This document shows, piece by piece, positions 10,769 through 22,323 of a DNA stretch of 30,000 bases; position 1 is the first letter of the stretch, and the number at the start of each line of letters is the position of its first letter. The notes below the pieces were generated by a model that was given only the letters and a program-made list of their open reading frames with translations, searched no databases and was not told the DNA's origin. The stretch is from Chrysomallon squamiferum (lineage: Eukaryota; Mollusca; Gastropoda; Neomphalida; Peltospiridae): the NCBI GenBank assembly GCA_012295275.1, contig CM022669.1, positions 15,247,672-15,277,671 of the forward strand, given 5' to 3'. Position numbers and translations under genes: made by a program.

Positions 10769-11192
10769 AAAACAGAAAAATAAAAATAAAATCAAAACTA
10801 TTTAAAAGAAATACGTAAAAATAAAATTAAAATAAAAATATTGAAAAGTGATACACAAAAAGAAGAAAAAAAAAACAAAAAAAAAACGACAGAAATATTT
10901 CTTTTCCATGATTTCTTATTTACAAAATTTACACCTCTTAAAAAATCAGTTCTGAAACGGAAATGTGAACGTACTTCGTTAGTTAAAGGAATTTATTTCG
11001 TAATAAACCAGCTCATTAATAAACTATAAAACACCTGTATTAAAGATAAAACGTCCCGTTCAGAGTCATAAATTCAAAAAAAAAAAAATAATAAAAACAT
11101 TCTCTGTCACGATGATAATTATGGTAATGATGAAAATAATTATATGACGATGATGATGAAATAATAATTATGATGACGAAGATGATGACAAT

Positions 11193-11296
<104 letters not shown>

Positions 11297-11459
11297 TTAA
11301 TATATTCAGTGATTTATTTATTTATATCAGTTAGGGTTTAGTTTCATTGCTTATCTTGATATAATTATTAGTATCAAAAATAAATATACGCTATCATCTA
11401 ATTATTTATATAGTTAAGAAATTTATCATTTTTATACGTCATCTTCACATTTATTTCAG

Positions 11460-11535
11460 AATTACGCATTACTGTAGTCGCCGTTCAACACAACGTCTGA
11501 CTTTCACGTTCAAATGTTTAATTTATCTCATGAAG
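11460..11535 (+). CDS. Possible 76-bp internal exon
   Basis: A pyrimidine-rich acceptor (cttcacatttatttcag) precedes 11460 and a donor (atgaag|gtaaatg) follows 11535. One frame (skip 1 base, then 25 codons) is open from end to end, with HYC and FKC residues. There is no start or stop, no family match, and no neighbouring exon, so this may be a chance pair of splice-like sites. Confidence 0.15.
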
Positions 11536-11763
11536 GTAAATGGAAAAGGCTGATAATCCTTAATTCAATATGCGGATTAAGTGCCCGATGACAGAATAAT
11601 CCTTTATATTGTACAGATATCTTTACCTATGACATTTAATCAAATACTTAATCAGAGGTATACAAAATAAATAGTTATAGCGAAATGACCCTTATCATGT
11701 ATCTCTGAGCCTAGGCTACTCTCTTGAACCCCTTCGTAAAGCACAAAATATACATTTAAAAAT

Positions 11764-11776
11764 AATAATAGTAATA

Positions 11777-11812
<36 letters not shown>

Positions 11813-11878
11813 GTAATAATAGTAATAATGGTAATAATACTAATAATAGTAATAATAGTAATAATAATAGTAATAATA

Positions 11879-11909
<31 letters not shown>

Positions 11910-11965
11910 TAGTAATAATAGTAATAATGGTAATAATACTAATAATAGTAATAATAGTAATAATA

Positions 11966-12010
<45 letters not shown>
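11764..12010. repeat. (TAA/TAG)n block with a 99-bp higher-order duplication
   Basis: TAA triplets with TAG, TGG and ACT variants. The variant pattern around 11829 (atggtaataatact) recurs at 11928, 99 bases later, with the flanking TAG variants also matching, so a block of about 85-99 bases was duplicated. Poly-Leu minus-strand translation is an artefact. Confidence 0.9.
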
Positions 12011-12013
<3 letters not shown>

Positions 12014-12099
12014 CTAAATAAAATAAAATAAACCTAAATATAATTTCATCGTACTGAGTCACGAACAAATGTCAACTTTCAAACACAAACAAAATCTAC

Positions 12100-12126
12100 A
12101 AAAAAAAAAAAAAAAAAAAAAAAAAA
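12100..12126. repeat. A27 homopolymer
   Basis: Uninterrupted A run. No SINE or LINE body is recognisable upstream. Confidence 0.95.
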
Positions 12127-12551
12127 TTTAAATCACCTAAAACGTCGAAGTTGTTATTTGAAACCGACTTCATTTCTTTAGCCAACATGGGAATCCTTTC
12201 TCCTTTCTTGTCATTAACAGAAGAAATAGTAACATGATAGCTTTTTAAACTTGACTGACTACCTTTCACCTTCCTGACACCAAATCCATTAGATTTGCTT
12301 ATGTCACAGTCACAAGATTCAGTGGCACTGAAGTGTGTGTCTCGTATGGTTTATATCTATGTGTCTATATAATATTGTTTCCTAAAGTTACATAAAGGAG
12401 TAGGTATCTGTTTCAGTAGCAACACCGAAGATGTGAAACCATCGTGCAGCTATTTTTGTTCTTCTAAAATTATTACCAAAGTAATTTCTTTAACTAATGA
12501 AGTAACTTTAGATTTCCGTTTCCGTATATATATGTATATATATTCTGCCCG
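12127..12551. other. Unique sequence, no gene seen
   Basis: Ordinary AT-rich sequence with a short (TA)n/GTATAT stretch near 12525-12543. Confidence 0.4.
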
Positions 12552-12714
12552 TCTATGCCAATCTGAATTGAAAATATAAATAGTCCTGTAGGCATTGTCA
12601 AAGAACGGACAAATATGCTGATGATAAAACACACAAAAATGGCGAAGTTAATAATGTTTATTGGGTCAACAAAAGTTAGCATTCCATATAATCTTGAATT
12701 AAAATAGAAAGAAA
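12552..12714 (+). repeat. Unnamed dispersed repeat, copy A
   Basis: About 163 bases align in direct orientation with 13862-14030. Shared blocks in order: TCTAT.CCAATC, TTGAATT.AAAATA, AAAGAAC.GACAA, CTGATGATAAAA, TTTATT.GGTCAACAAA, CATTCCA and CTTGAATTAA. Copy A is followed directly by a CATA microsatellite. Family unknown. Confidence 0.75.
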
Positions 12715-12720
12715 GCTGGG

Positions 12721-12945
12721 TATACATACATACAAACATACATACATACAGACATACAAATATACATACAAACAAACATACATACATAATACATACATAC
12801 ATACATACATACATACATACATACATACATACATACATACATACATACATACATACATACATACATGCAGACATTCATGCATACCTACATACGCACATAC
12901 ATACATGCATACATACAAACATATACATACATACATATATATTCA
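12721..12945. repeat. (CATA)n microsatellite
   Basis: Long tetranucleotide array, purest at 12794-12866, with CAAA, CAGA and CATG variants at both edges. It abuts dispersed repeat copy A, as is common for microsatellites seeded at repeat ends. Confidence 0.95.
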
Positions 12946-12984
12946 GTTGCTAATAATTTCAGAAGAATGAAGCGACTATTCGAT

Positions 12985-13110
12985 GGTGGCAGCAGTAGTA
13001 GACGTAGTAACAGTAGTAGTAATAACAGCAGCAGTAGCAGGGGTAGTAGTAGCATTAGCGGCAGTAATAACAGACACAGTAGCTGCAGCAGAAGCAGTAG
13101 TGGTAGCAAA
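12985..13110. repeat. Degenerate AGT/AGC trinucleotide block
   Basis: Cryptically simple sequence of AGTAGT, AGCAGC and AATAAC triplets. Both strands give long frames (Ser-rich or Leu-rich), which I attribute to the triplet repeat. Confidence 0.85.
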
Positions 13111-13292
13111 AAATACACACAGATATTCATTATTATTATTACAGTCATTGCTGTTGTTGTTGTGGTTGTTTATGAAGTATAAACTATTTGATTATTAACG
13201 ATAATTTCAAGCCTCTTCATCCGGTGCGTTTCTCATTAAGAGCAATTAGTTCACGTTCTGCATACATGTCCAGCGACTGCTCGCGGAACGTA

Positions 13293-13358
13293 GTGCCTAC
13301 GTGTCACCCTCGTCGTGCCTACGTGTCACCCTTGTCGTGCCTACGTGTCACCCTTGTC
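13293..13358. repeat. Three tandem 22-bp GC-rich repeats
   Basis: Exact period of 22 bases, three copies, core gtgcctacgtgtcaccc. Copies 2 and 3 are identical and copy 1 differs by one base (CTCGTC versus CTTGTC). Each copy carries TACGTG, the core bound by bHLH-PAS factors including HIF. The GC content is far above the local mean. Confidence 0.9.
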
Positions 13359-13621
13359 GCTCGGACTCCGAAACCAAACAACATTTCACTCCACGCTCGC
13401 CCTCACGCTGTACTACTTGGGAAAGCGTTTATTTATTTTAAGAACTGAAGTACGAACATGAAATGACATTCGAAGTGTCTTTCGGGAGCGGGCCATCTGC
13501 TATACTCTGCTGATTTTTCCAACGAGTTTGTCAAATCCGCTGCCAGATGGCGTGAACCGAGTCTACGAGATGTTTCAGCGTTGTTGTTTTTCGACGTCTG
13601 CCGTTTTTCCTTGGTCGATTG
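13359..13621. other. GC-richer unique sequence, no gene seen
   Basis: Balanced base composition but every frame is short. It could be regulatory or repeat-derived. Confidence 0.35.
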
Positions 13622-13700
13622 AACTCACAGTGTTTGTGGTTAAGCCTGTGTGACTGGTGATAAACGGGTTGCTGGTTCCAGTATCAGGGGGAGCTTGGCC
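13622..13700 (+). repeat. tRNA-derived SINE-like head
   Basis: Shows an A-box-like tgtttgtggttaagc, then a central arm (gactggtgataaacgg), then a B-box-like gctggttccagtatc at tRNA-like spacing, followed by GGGGGAGCTTGG. The arms do not pair well enough for a working tRNA. It shares tggttaag and ATAAACG-type segments with the minus-strand element at 25341-25411. Confidence 0.4.
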
Positions 13701-13861
13701 TAAACCGAGACTAAGAACTGATTTCTGTTGATTCGTGCTCTCGCTAACATACTAACTCAGTAACATTTTAACCCGTGTTAACTGGTTAATTTAAATCAAT
13801 AAAAAAAATTGTGATGGATCCGTTAGACTTAAAAAAATATATTACTGGGACATTATGCATC

Positions 13862-14030
13862 TCTATTCCAATCGCTTGAATTAAAATAAACATTAAAAAC
13901 AGTTCCGGCAGCCATTATTAAAGAACAGACAAGCATACTGATGATAAAATACAGCAAAACTTGACAAAGTAAACAATATTTATTAGGTCAACAAACATTC
14001 CACAAACCCTTGAATTAAGCCAGAAACAAA
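13862..14030 (+). repeat. Unnamed dispersed repeat, copy B
   Basis: Direct-orientation partner of 12552-12714, 1310 bases downstream, with the same ordered blocks (CTGATGATAAAATAC, TTTATTAGGTCAACAAA, CTTGAATTAA). Divergence is substantial, including small indels, so the duplication or insertions are old. Confidence 0.75.
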
Positions 14031-14563
14031 ATCTGATTTTTATCAGCAAACAGTCAATGTCCCTCGCGTTTGATTGGTTTTCTATGTATTTTTAATCGCA
14101 AACTCGACTCGCTTATAATCTCCGAATGTAGTTAAAATCGGGGTGACAAAAGGTTGAGAGTACGAATGAAATTTCTCCCATAACATTCACGACAAAGCCA
14201 ATTAGCCGAAAACGCGTAGAACTTCAGAAATGCATTCTGAGTGTATGGTTGTCGTTTTGACGATATAATTATTTAGCTTGGTTGGTGGGTTGTGCTAATA
14301 ATATTTGCTTATGCAATGTTTACTGAGCTAAAGTGAATTAAGCACCTCTGATATTTGATAGCAGTGGTTTCGGTGAGCTTTGTTCTTTTTCAACAAAAAT
14401 GTTGTTTTTTTTTGAAGGCGTGTTTAGTTTAATTACTCACAGAAAATTTACAGTGTCGTAAGTTACATCGATAAAAGCGTTACTAATGCTGAATCGTGAA
14501 TAGTTCATTGTATATTTTAACAGATACTTTTAAGGATAATTGCTGTTATATTGTTTAAAGAAC
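14031..14563. other. Unique sequence, no gene seen
   Basis: No exon or RNA gene supported. Confidence 0.4.
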
Positions 14564-14584
14564 AAAAAAAAAAAAAAAAAAAAA
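14564..14584. repeat. A21 homopolymer
   Basis: Uninterrupted A run 50 bases before a CT array. Confidence 0.95.
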
Positions 14585-14630
14585 TCAACAGCAGGTGGAT
14601 TTAATAATGAAATACAACTGAAAATAATAT

Positions 14631-14633
<3 letters not shown>

Positions 14634-14718
<85 letters not shown>
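14634..14718. repeat. (CT)n microsatellite
   Basis: About 80 bases of CT with one CTTT interruption at the right edge. Confidence 0.97.
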
Positions 14719-15427
14719 GAATGTATGTATACGTGTCATAGTCAGCAAAAGGAAAGTTAAAATAAATGTTAAAAATACGAAAATACACCTCCGAGACAAC
14801 GGAAATGAACGATAATTTGTCCTGACTTTCAAACTCGAGGATGGTTGGTTGGTGCCTAAAACCGGATAATAAGAACATTTCGCTGAGAACATCTCAAATC
14901 AATGGTTCGTAACAGACCGACTGGTTTTGACTACGTCTCCTTAATTAGTCACGTGATTACGCAGCAGAGATAAACGGGACATAACAGTTGCCTCTGGTCA
15001 TCGATTCCACGACACCTATTTTTACGTAGTTTCTTAAGGCGCTTTCACACTCTGTCACTTTCTGTTGAAGTTCTGTGACCAAGGTTAATGAACGGGCGTG
15101 ATTAGGAACTGTCAGAGGTTTTTCTCTTCTTCTTCTTCTTCTTCTTTTTGATCCGCCGTGTTGTCTTAAAGCAATCAGCCTTAAGATATAAGCTGATAGT
15201 GATAATGGTCGTAGTACGGACTGAACTAATAAGTACAGGTTTTGTTTTTATCCTTCGTAATATTCTAACATACTAACAAAATATTACGTTGCACAGTCAC
15301 CCCGACCCAAAATTAAAAAAGAGATAGACTGTGTATTAAAGAAAAATGTGGATCAATGCGTTTGTACTCGCTAACATATTAAAATGCACACAGTGCATGA
15401 ACACATAAAAAAAGTTAAAATAGAATA

Positions 15428-15429
<2 letters not shown>
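14719..15429. other. GC-richer unique sequence, possible regulatory DNA
   Basis: 14880-15120 has balanced composition and several textbook-like binding motifs (GTCACGTGAT near 14949, TGACCAAGGTTAATG near 15077) plus a (TTC)n tract at 15122-15146. No open frame of note. Confidence 0.3.
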
Positions 15430-15491
<62 letters not shown>

Positions 15492-15530
15492 GAAAGAAAG
15501 AAAAAAAATAATAATAAGAAAAAACACGAA
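15430..15530. repeat. A-rich/AAT simple sequence
   Basis: A run of about 30 A, then AAT triplets, then A-rich GAAAG sequence. Confidence 0.9.
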
Positions 15531-15766
15531 AAAAACAAACAAAAATAAATAGGAAAAAAAACAACAACGTAAAAGCTGTTTATAACAGCGACGTTAAAAT
15601 AATGCAGTCAGGTGTTTCTAATACATCCGTAAATATGGCTAATGGAGGCATTGTGCATTTTCCATTACATTAGTGAACTAAAAACTCCGATAACATAAAT
15701 CTATAACTGATGTTACAAGTACAAAATAGTTAGTGAAATGTTTTTTTTAAATTTGAGTGTGTGCAT

Positions 15767-15802
<36 letters not shown>

Positions 15803-15990
15803 ATGACTCTGCGTTTTCAGTCTACATGTATGTGACGCTATGTATGTGAATGTTTATATATCTGTATGTATGTATATGTTATATTTGTATGTATGATGTA
15901 TATTCGTACGTACGTATGAATGTATGTATCTATTTTGTATGTTTATACCTATGTACGTATGTATGTATTTATGTTTGTTTATATTATGTA
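15767..15990. repeat. (GT)n followed by imperfect (GTAT)n
   Basis: GT dinucleotides at 15771-15799, then irregular ATGT/GTAC repeats to about 15990. Confidence 0.85.
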
Positions 15991-17248
<1,258 letters not shown>

Positions 17249-17569
17249 GTTTTAGATGTTAGATTACAACTTCCATTCCGTATTACGTCCCACTTTCGCT
17301 AAAGGTATACATGACACTTAAACATTGAAACCAATAAAAAGAATAAATGGTTTTGATTTCCACTGCCTTTTGCAGACAATTCAAATATATATATATAGAT
17401 ATATGGATATAGATAGAACGATACCACATTCTTTCGTAGACATGTCACTCTGTCTACTAAAGAAAATATTACAATGCAATGAAAAAATTATTGCTATTGT
17501 GAACCACGCATGAAGCCACTGTACACATTCAAAAAAAAACGCACAAAAATACAGATACATATACAACAG

Positions 17570-17572
<3 letters not shown>
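17249..17572. other. Unique AT-rich sequence, no gene seen
   Basis: A short (TA)n occurs near 17385-17395; nothing else is supported. Confidence 0.4.
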
Positions 17573-17600
<28 letters not shown>

Positions 17601-17630
17601 TTTGTTTGTTTGTTTATTTATTTTTTTATT
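17573..17630. repeat. (TTTA)n/(TTTG)n microsatellite
   Basis: Tetranucleotide run with a TTTG block in the middle. Confidence 0.9.
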
Positions 17631-18186
17631 ATGAACAAAACCTTTCTCATAATTTACCGTCTCCGTTTTATTCCGGTCAAGAAATCGTCGTACACGAACG
17701 AATAATATAATATTAATGGTCTGTGTGAATAGAGTTAATGCAGATACAAACCACTTCACTGTGAAAAAGCATTCTAGCGTTAGACAGGTAAGCTCGGGAG
17801 ATAGGTTTCTAGTGCTTGGTATTTGCCCAGTCATTCAGCGACATAAACAATGAGAAACGAAGATAAATAGAGTCGACAGTGCTAATACATAAATTATGCG
17901 TTGTTTACACATAGAAAAGTGCGCAAACACAGAACTTAGCTATTTTTAAGCCAAGAAGGGCCATCGGTTTATTAATAGTAACAGGTTATGTAACGTAATT
18001 TTTATTTCTTTTATATAATAATGTTACCATTTATTCTAGGGGAAAAAAAAAAACAACAACTTTGTCATGTAGGCAAAATGATATAAAGCAGCACATTGCA
18101 ACAACACCGATAAAAACAAAGCAACAACAACAATAATAATAAACGCAAAAGTATTCATCAACATGTATCGCTCTATTCCATTACCA
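17631..18186. other. Unique sequence, no supported gene
   Basis: A strong plus-strand donor (agacag|gtaagc, exon edge 17787) ends a 24-codon ATG frame starting at 17716, but no downstream acceptor or partner exon is evident, so I do not call it. Confidence 0.35.
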
Positions 18187-18636
18187 CTTGTATACATCAA
18201 TAGCTGTCATTACATTTCAGTAGTACAAGCAAAGCAATCATCATTCTCGTTCACTAAAACACTCATAATCAACATTTACTACTCTATTTCAAATGAATAC
18301 ACTGATAACAGTGCATTTCACTAGCGTACACAGATATGAACAGTTACCATTTCACTTGCGTAACAGGTATCAACAGTAATCATTACATTTCACTAACATA
18401 TACAGACATCAACAGTTATCATTACATTTCACTAACGTACCCAAACATCAACAGTTATCATTACATTTCACTAACGTACCCAAACATCAACAGTTATCAT
18501 TACATTTCACTAACCCAAACATCAACAGTTATCATTACATTTCACTAACGTACACAAACATCAACAGTTATCATTACATTTCACTAACGTAGACAAACAT
18601 CAACAGTTATCGTTATATTTCAGTAGCGCACGAACA
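18187..18636. repeat. 39-bp minisatellite
   Basis: Seven clear copies start at 18368, 18407, 18446, 18485, 18520, 18559 and 18598. The period is 39, except that the copy starting at 18485 is 35 because CGTA is missing. The core is catcaacagttatcattac followed by ATTTCACTAAC. More decayed copies extend left to about 18187. A 39-base period keeps frame, so the plus strand gives a 13-residue repeat (INSYHYISLTYPN); the 4-base deletion breaks the frame and it is not a convincing protein. Confidence 0.9.
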
Positions 18637-18889
18637 AACCAAATTCTCATTCAATTATAGCATAGCCTGAAACGAACAAAAGCTTTCATATTAATGTGAT
18701 CAGTGATTTATAGATGAAATGAGCAACGGAAAATAATCTAGGTTCGGCCAGAAAGATGACAATGAAATTCCCATTGAGTTAATGTGAATAAAATAATCAA
18801 GTAATTAGTTTTTGTTTATGATGACATGGAGAATTCGTTCATTTTCTATTAATTCAGTTCCAAGTGTAATGAATAAAAAAAAACAATAA
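18637..18889. other. Unique sequence, no gene seen
   Basis: Nothing supported. Confidence 0.4.
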
Positions 18890-19290
18890 TTGTTGTTGTA
18901 ACTATTGTAGTGATCATAGTAATAGTAGTAATAGCAAGTACTATTAGCAGTAATATCAGCGGTAATAGAAATTGTAGTAGTAGTAATAGTTGTAGTTGTA
19001 GTAACAATAAGAGCAATAGTAGCAGCACCATCAGAAGTGGAAGTAGAAGTTATGGCATTAACAGATGTAGTAACAACATTTTGCGTGTGCGTATATGTGT
19101 GTGTATACAGTGGCTTCAGGCATCGTTTACAACAGCAATAATAGACAGTGGCGGTAGTGGTACTAGTAAGTATTAGTAGTAGTAGTAGTAGTAGCAGCAG
19201 CAGCAGCAGCAGCAGTTGCAGTGACAGTTGTAGTAGTAATAATAGCAGAGGTGCTAGTGGTAGTCGCAGAAATAGTTATGACAACTAATG
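18890..19290. repeat. Degenerate AGT/AGC/AAT trinucleotide block
   Basis: Cryptically simple DNA with pure (AGT)n then (AGC)n at about 19173-19215, interrupted by a unique island at 19075-19150. Confidence 0.85.
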
Positions 19291-19470
19291 AATGTTTAAC
19301 GATATCTTAAAACATTTATTACTTATTTGATGCCATACAACAACACGTACTGGTTTTATCATGATGGTCTGAGAGGTTGTGATTGATTGGAAGAGAAAAT
19401 ATCAAACAGGACCAAAATTAAAACAGGAGAATATATGTGTGTATTCAGCGAAATATAATGATAACCTTCG

Positions 19471-19592
19471 ACATACATACATACATACATAGATACATAG
19501 ACATACACATAGACATACACATAGAAATACACATGGACATACACATATACATACACATGGACATACACATATACATACACATACACACACAC
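19471..19592. repeat. CATA/CACATA compound array with a 12-bp subrepeat
   Basis: CATA units pass into repeats of ACATACACATAG/ACATACACATGG type, then CA dinucleotides. Minus-strand Val-Tyr or Cys-Val repeats are artefacts. Confidence 0.9.
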
Positions 19593-19956
19593 ATATTTAT
19601 AAAGGCCTAATTATGTAAACAGAGAAAAAAAAAATGAAAGTAATAAAAGGAATAATACATATACAGTCCTTTCCGTATTACTACTAATCGATTATTTCAA
19701 CTGAAGAGCTTTTATTAATAAATTCTGTCGCTAGTCAATACAAAACTATTCTGTTTGTTGTGAATGGACTTTTAGTAGTACAAGGCGCTTTAACTACCTG
19801 TACTTGAAACATAGCATAAATTAATCGGCATCGGCATTAAAGATACACTAATATACATGTGTGTTTTACTGTGTCGTACAGTATGACTGAACATTGCAAA
19901 ACATACGTAAATTTTAAAAATCATTTATGTTTTGATTAGAAGAGGTTTCGTCAACA
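19593..19956. other. Unique sequence, no gene seen
   Basis: Nothing supported. Confidence 0.4.
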
Positions 19957-20439
19957 GTTGGAAAAAGTCAAGATTATGTTAAACGCCTCCATCTTTAAAT
20001 TTGCGAATTATTATTTTTTTTTTATTTATTTTTTAAAGATAACAATTTAATATTTGTAGGTACAAAAACAAAATAAAAATAAAAATAAAATAATTTAAAA
20101 ATATAAAATAAATAAATAAATTAAAAAAAAAAATAATAAATAAAAATAAATAAATAAAATAAAATAAATATTTTAGGAAAAAAAATTTGGAAAAAGTTTT
20201 ATCTTTGAATTACTTGGTGTGTTTTTAAATCGAGAATAAAATATCTATTTTTGTGAAGTTACAGGTATAATTGTTATGGTTAGAAAAAAAAAAAAGAGTC
20301 AATATTATAGAGAAACATCTTTATCTTTGAATTCCCATTTAAAACAAAAACATTTAAAAATAAAATAAACAAATAAATTTCGTAGTTAGAAAAAATCAAG
20401 ATAGCTGGAGGGAAAATCTCTGTCTTTGAATGTCCAGAT
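19957..20439 (+). repeat. Four spaced copies of a GTTAGAAAAA...ATCTTTGAAT module
   Basis: Modules lie at about 19957-20003, 20186-20213, 20276-20340 and 20384-20439. Each begins with GTTNGAAAAA and ends with ATCTTTGAAT or a close variant (ATCTTTAAAT, GTCTTTGAAT). They are separated by AAAT-rich simple sequence. The last module leads into the palindrome at 20449. Confidence 0.55.
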
Positions 20440-20448
20440 GGATTCTGT

Positions 20449-20482
20449 TGCGCGCCAAAGTGAACGTTCACTTTGGCGCGCA
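20449..20482. other. Perfect 34-bp palindrome
   Basis: The left arm TGCGCGCCAAAGTGAAC (20449-20465) is matched base for base by its reverse complement at 20466-20482, with no spacer. Pairing stops at 20448/20483. Each arm contains TTTGGCGC in one orientation, the consensus core for E2F factors. GC-rich ends in an AT-rich neighbourhood make it stand out. An uninterrupted G11 run follows at once (20483-20493). Confidence 0.95.
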
Positions 20483-20612
20483 GGGGGGGGGGGCGACTGC
20501 TCGTTTTAAAAGATAGTGTCAAGAATAAAAATTCGGTGATCAATTATAACAAAATTTATTTCGACACAATTATTAATTTTTTTATTTCGATCTGTAGATC
20601 CACACGTGGAAT

Positions 20613-20635
20613 AAAAAAAAAAAAAAAAAAAAAAA
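20613..20635. repeat. A23 homopolymer
   Basis: Uninterrupted A run. Confidence 0.95.
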
Positions 20636-21002
20636 GGGGTTTACTATATAATAAAAATATAGCAGTTATTAACAGCATCTTTAAACAAACGTACGTACTG
20701 TAGTCAGAACGGATTAGAAAAGTGAAAATGCCAAAGCAGACGATGTCAAAGTATTCACTGGTAATTTAATTATGAAATGACGATAGGTAATGGGGAAAAT
20801 AATTTACTAGATTGAGAAGAAAAAAAAAAAAGAAGAAGAAAAAGAAACTGATATTAAAATGTTATCCTGAAACTCTTCTTTTATTTTTAATGAACGGTTA
20901 GCAGCTCACTATCTCGAAGGGGAAATTTTACTTAAATAATACAATTTTAATGTCTTGTTTCTTTCTTTCTGATGCCACATATAATCTTTCCACCCACACC
21001 CC

Positions 21003-21008
<6 letters not shown>
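20636..21008. other. Unique AT-rich sequence, no gene seen
   Basis: Short A-rich AAG tract at 20819-20845, otherwise nothing supported. Confidence 0.4.

Positions 21009-21056
<48 letters not shown>
21009..21056. repeat. (CA)24 microsatellite
   Basis: CA dinucleotides preceded by CACCC repeats. Confidence 0.97.
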
Positions 21057-21057
<1 letters not shown>

Positions 21058-21223
21058 GAAAGTAAAATATAAAAAAGTAACAAACTTAGGCACAAAGCAT
21101 TAACAACAATTAAATGAAACTCGTCAATTATTATTATTATTGTTATTATTATTGGCTTACACAGGTATGCCACCAGGTACGGAAAAAAAACAACATATTA
21201 ATAAACAATTAAATCACTTTTAC

Positions 21224-21374
21224 CTGCATTTAACGTCACACTCGCTAAAATCACCATGAAGACAACGCCCCAAGCAGGTGACATAGCGATTCCACCTTTG
21301 TTCTTCTTCAATCCGGGTAGTCGGGTTTGATATCCTATGTTGGAAAGATTATCCGATTTTATAACCTGGAACAT
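21224..21374 (-). CDS. First coding exon of an unidentified secreted or membrane protein (5' partial gene)
   Basis: The exon spans 21378-21224 on the minus strand. It is preceded by a strong acceptor (ttttctgttttgttgcag) and ends at a donor tgcag|gtaaaagt. From the first ATG (21374) it encodes 50 residues plus one base, so the next exon must join in phase 1. A second in-frame ATG at 21284 has a purine at -3 and starts a compact signal peptide: MSPAW, then the hydrophobic core GVVFMVILASV, then TLNA. That would give 20 residues before the junction, ideal for a signal-peptide exon, so I favour this start. Starting at 21374 adds 30 residues with a basic KKNK patch. If joined to the non-coding exon at 22432-22324, an in-frame TAA lies upstream of the first ATG, confirming that coding starts in this exon. 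The mature protein is encoded outside what I can identify, so its function is unknown. Confidence 0.55.
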
Positions 21375-22323
21375 ACAGCTGCAACAAAACAGAAAACATT
21401 TTGTTCTTCGTTCGTAAATCCTTCCTCTTCGTGAGCGTGCACTGCCTTTTAGACAATATCGTATCTTTCATTATTATTATTACTGTTACTGCCACATGCG
21501 CGAATGCGATTTGTAAACTGCGCTTTGTTCCATCGAGCCAAAAGTTGTTAATTAATGTCCGTTCGATTCCGCACGCGCCGGCGTAAATGGTTGTGACTTT
21601 TGGTCCAGAGTTATTAAATACACCTGTCAAGTTTACGTAATGTTTACAATGCCGTGTAAACTGGGAAACTCTGCTACTTAAACATATGTTTTTAATATTA
21701 CGTATTTCACAAACACACACCTGGATTAATCGTTTGTGTCACTGAACTAAAATTAAAAAAAAAAGAAAATAAGAAAGAAAAAAAAGTCCGTTATTTTGTC
21801 TCGGAACAAACGAGAAAAGCAGAAAGAATCCACAAATGAAACTTCAGCTACATCTGTCGTAGTATTCAGTGTGCTTTCCGCTACCACGAGCTTCTGCTCC
21901 GATCATTAATACACACATTCGATTTTACTAAAGCATTTTTATTCCACCAGAGTAAACCAAACGCCATTTCCCTGTCGATATGTGTTGGTACCGGCCGAGC
22001 GCTAACAGGCGAGTGCTATATAACAGGTTGAAAGAGATCAAGTGGACGATCCCATTGATCAGCTTCGGGGGTATCGGGTTGCGAAAATAGGACTGCTGGA
22101 TTCAAAATCTTAGCCCTTGATAATAGGTCCGTATTTGTTATAATCGAAACAGGTAATTACGTTCTCAAAACATTTTAGATTCCACTTCATATCGCTGGAC
22201 AGCTGACAAATATTTTAAGCAGATAAAATTAATATGTGTATTATCGTTGTTGTAATAATTTACGATACCATAGTAATTCAAGACAGAAACCGGATAATAA
22301 TTATTATCTTACATTTACTTTAC

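Noticed and set aside
17716-17787. 24-codon ATG frame ending at a CAG|GTAAGC donor on the plus strand
   Set aside because: The donor is good, but no downstream plus-strand exon of matching phase was found and the frame is short.
21349-21720. 123-codon minus-strand frame overlapping the signal-peptide exon
   Set aside because: It runs across the proposed intron and acceptor in a different frame from the signal peptide and shows no family features.
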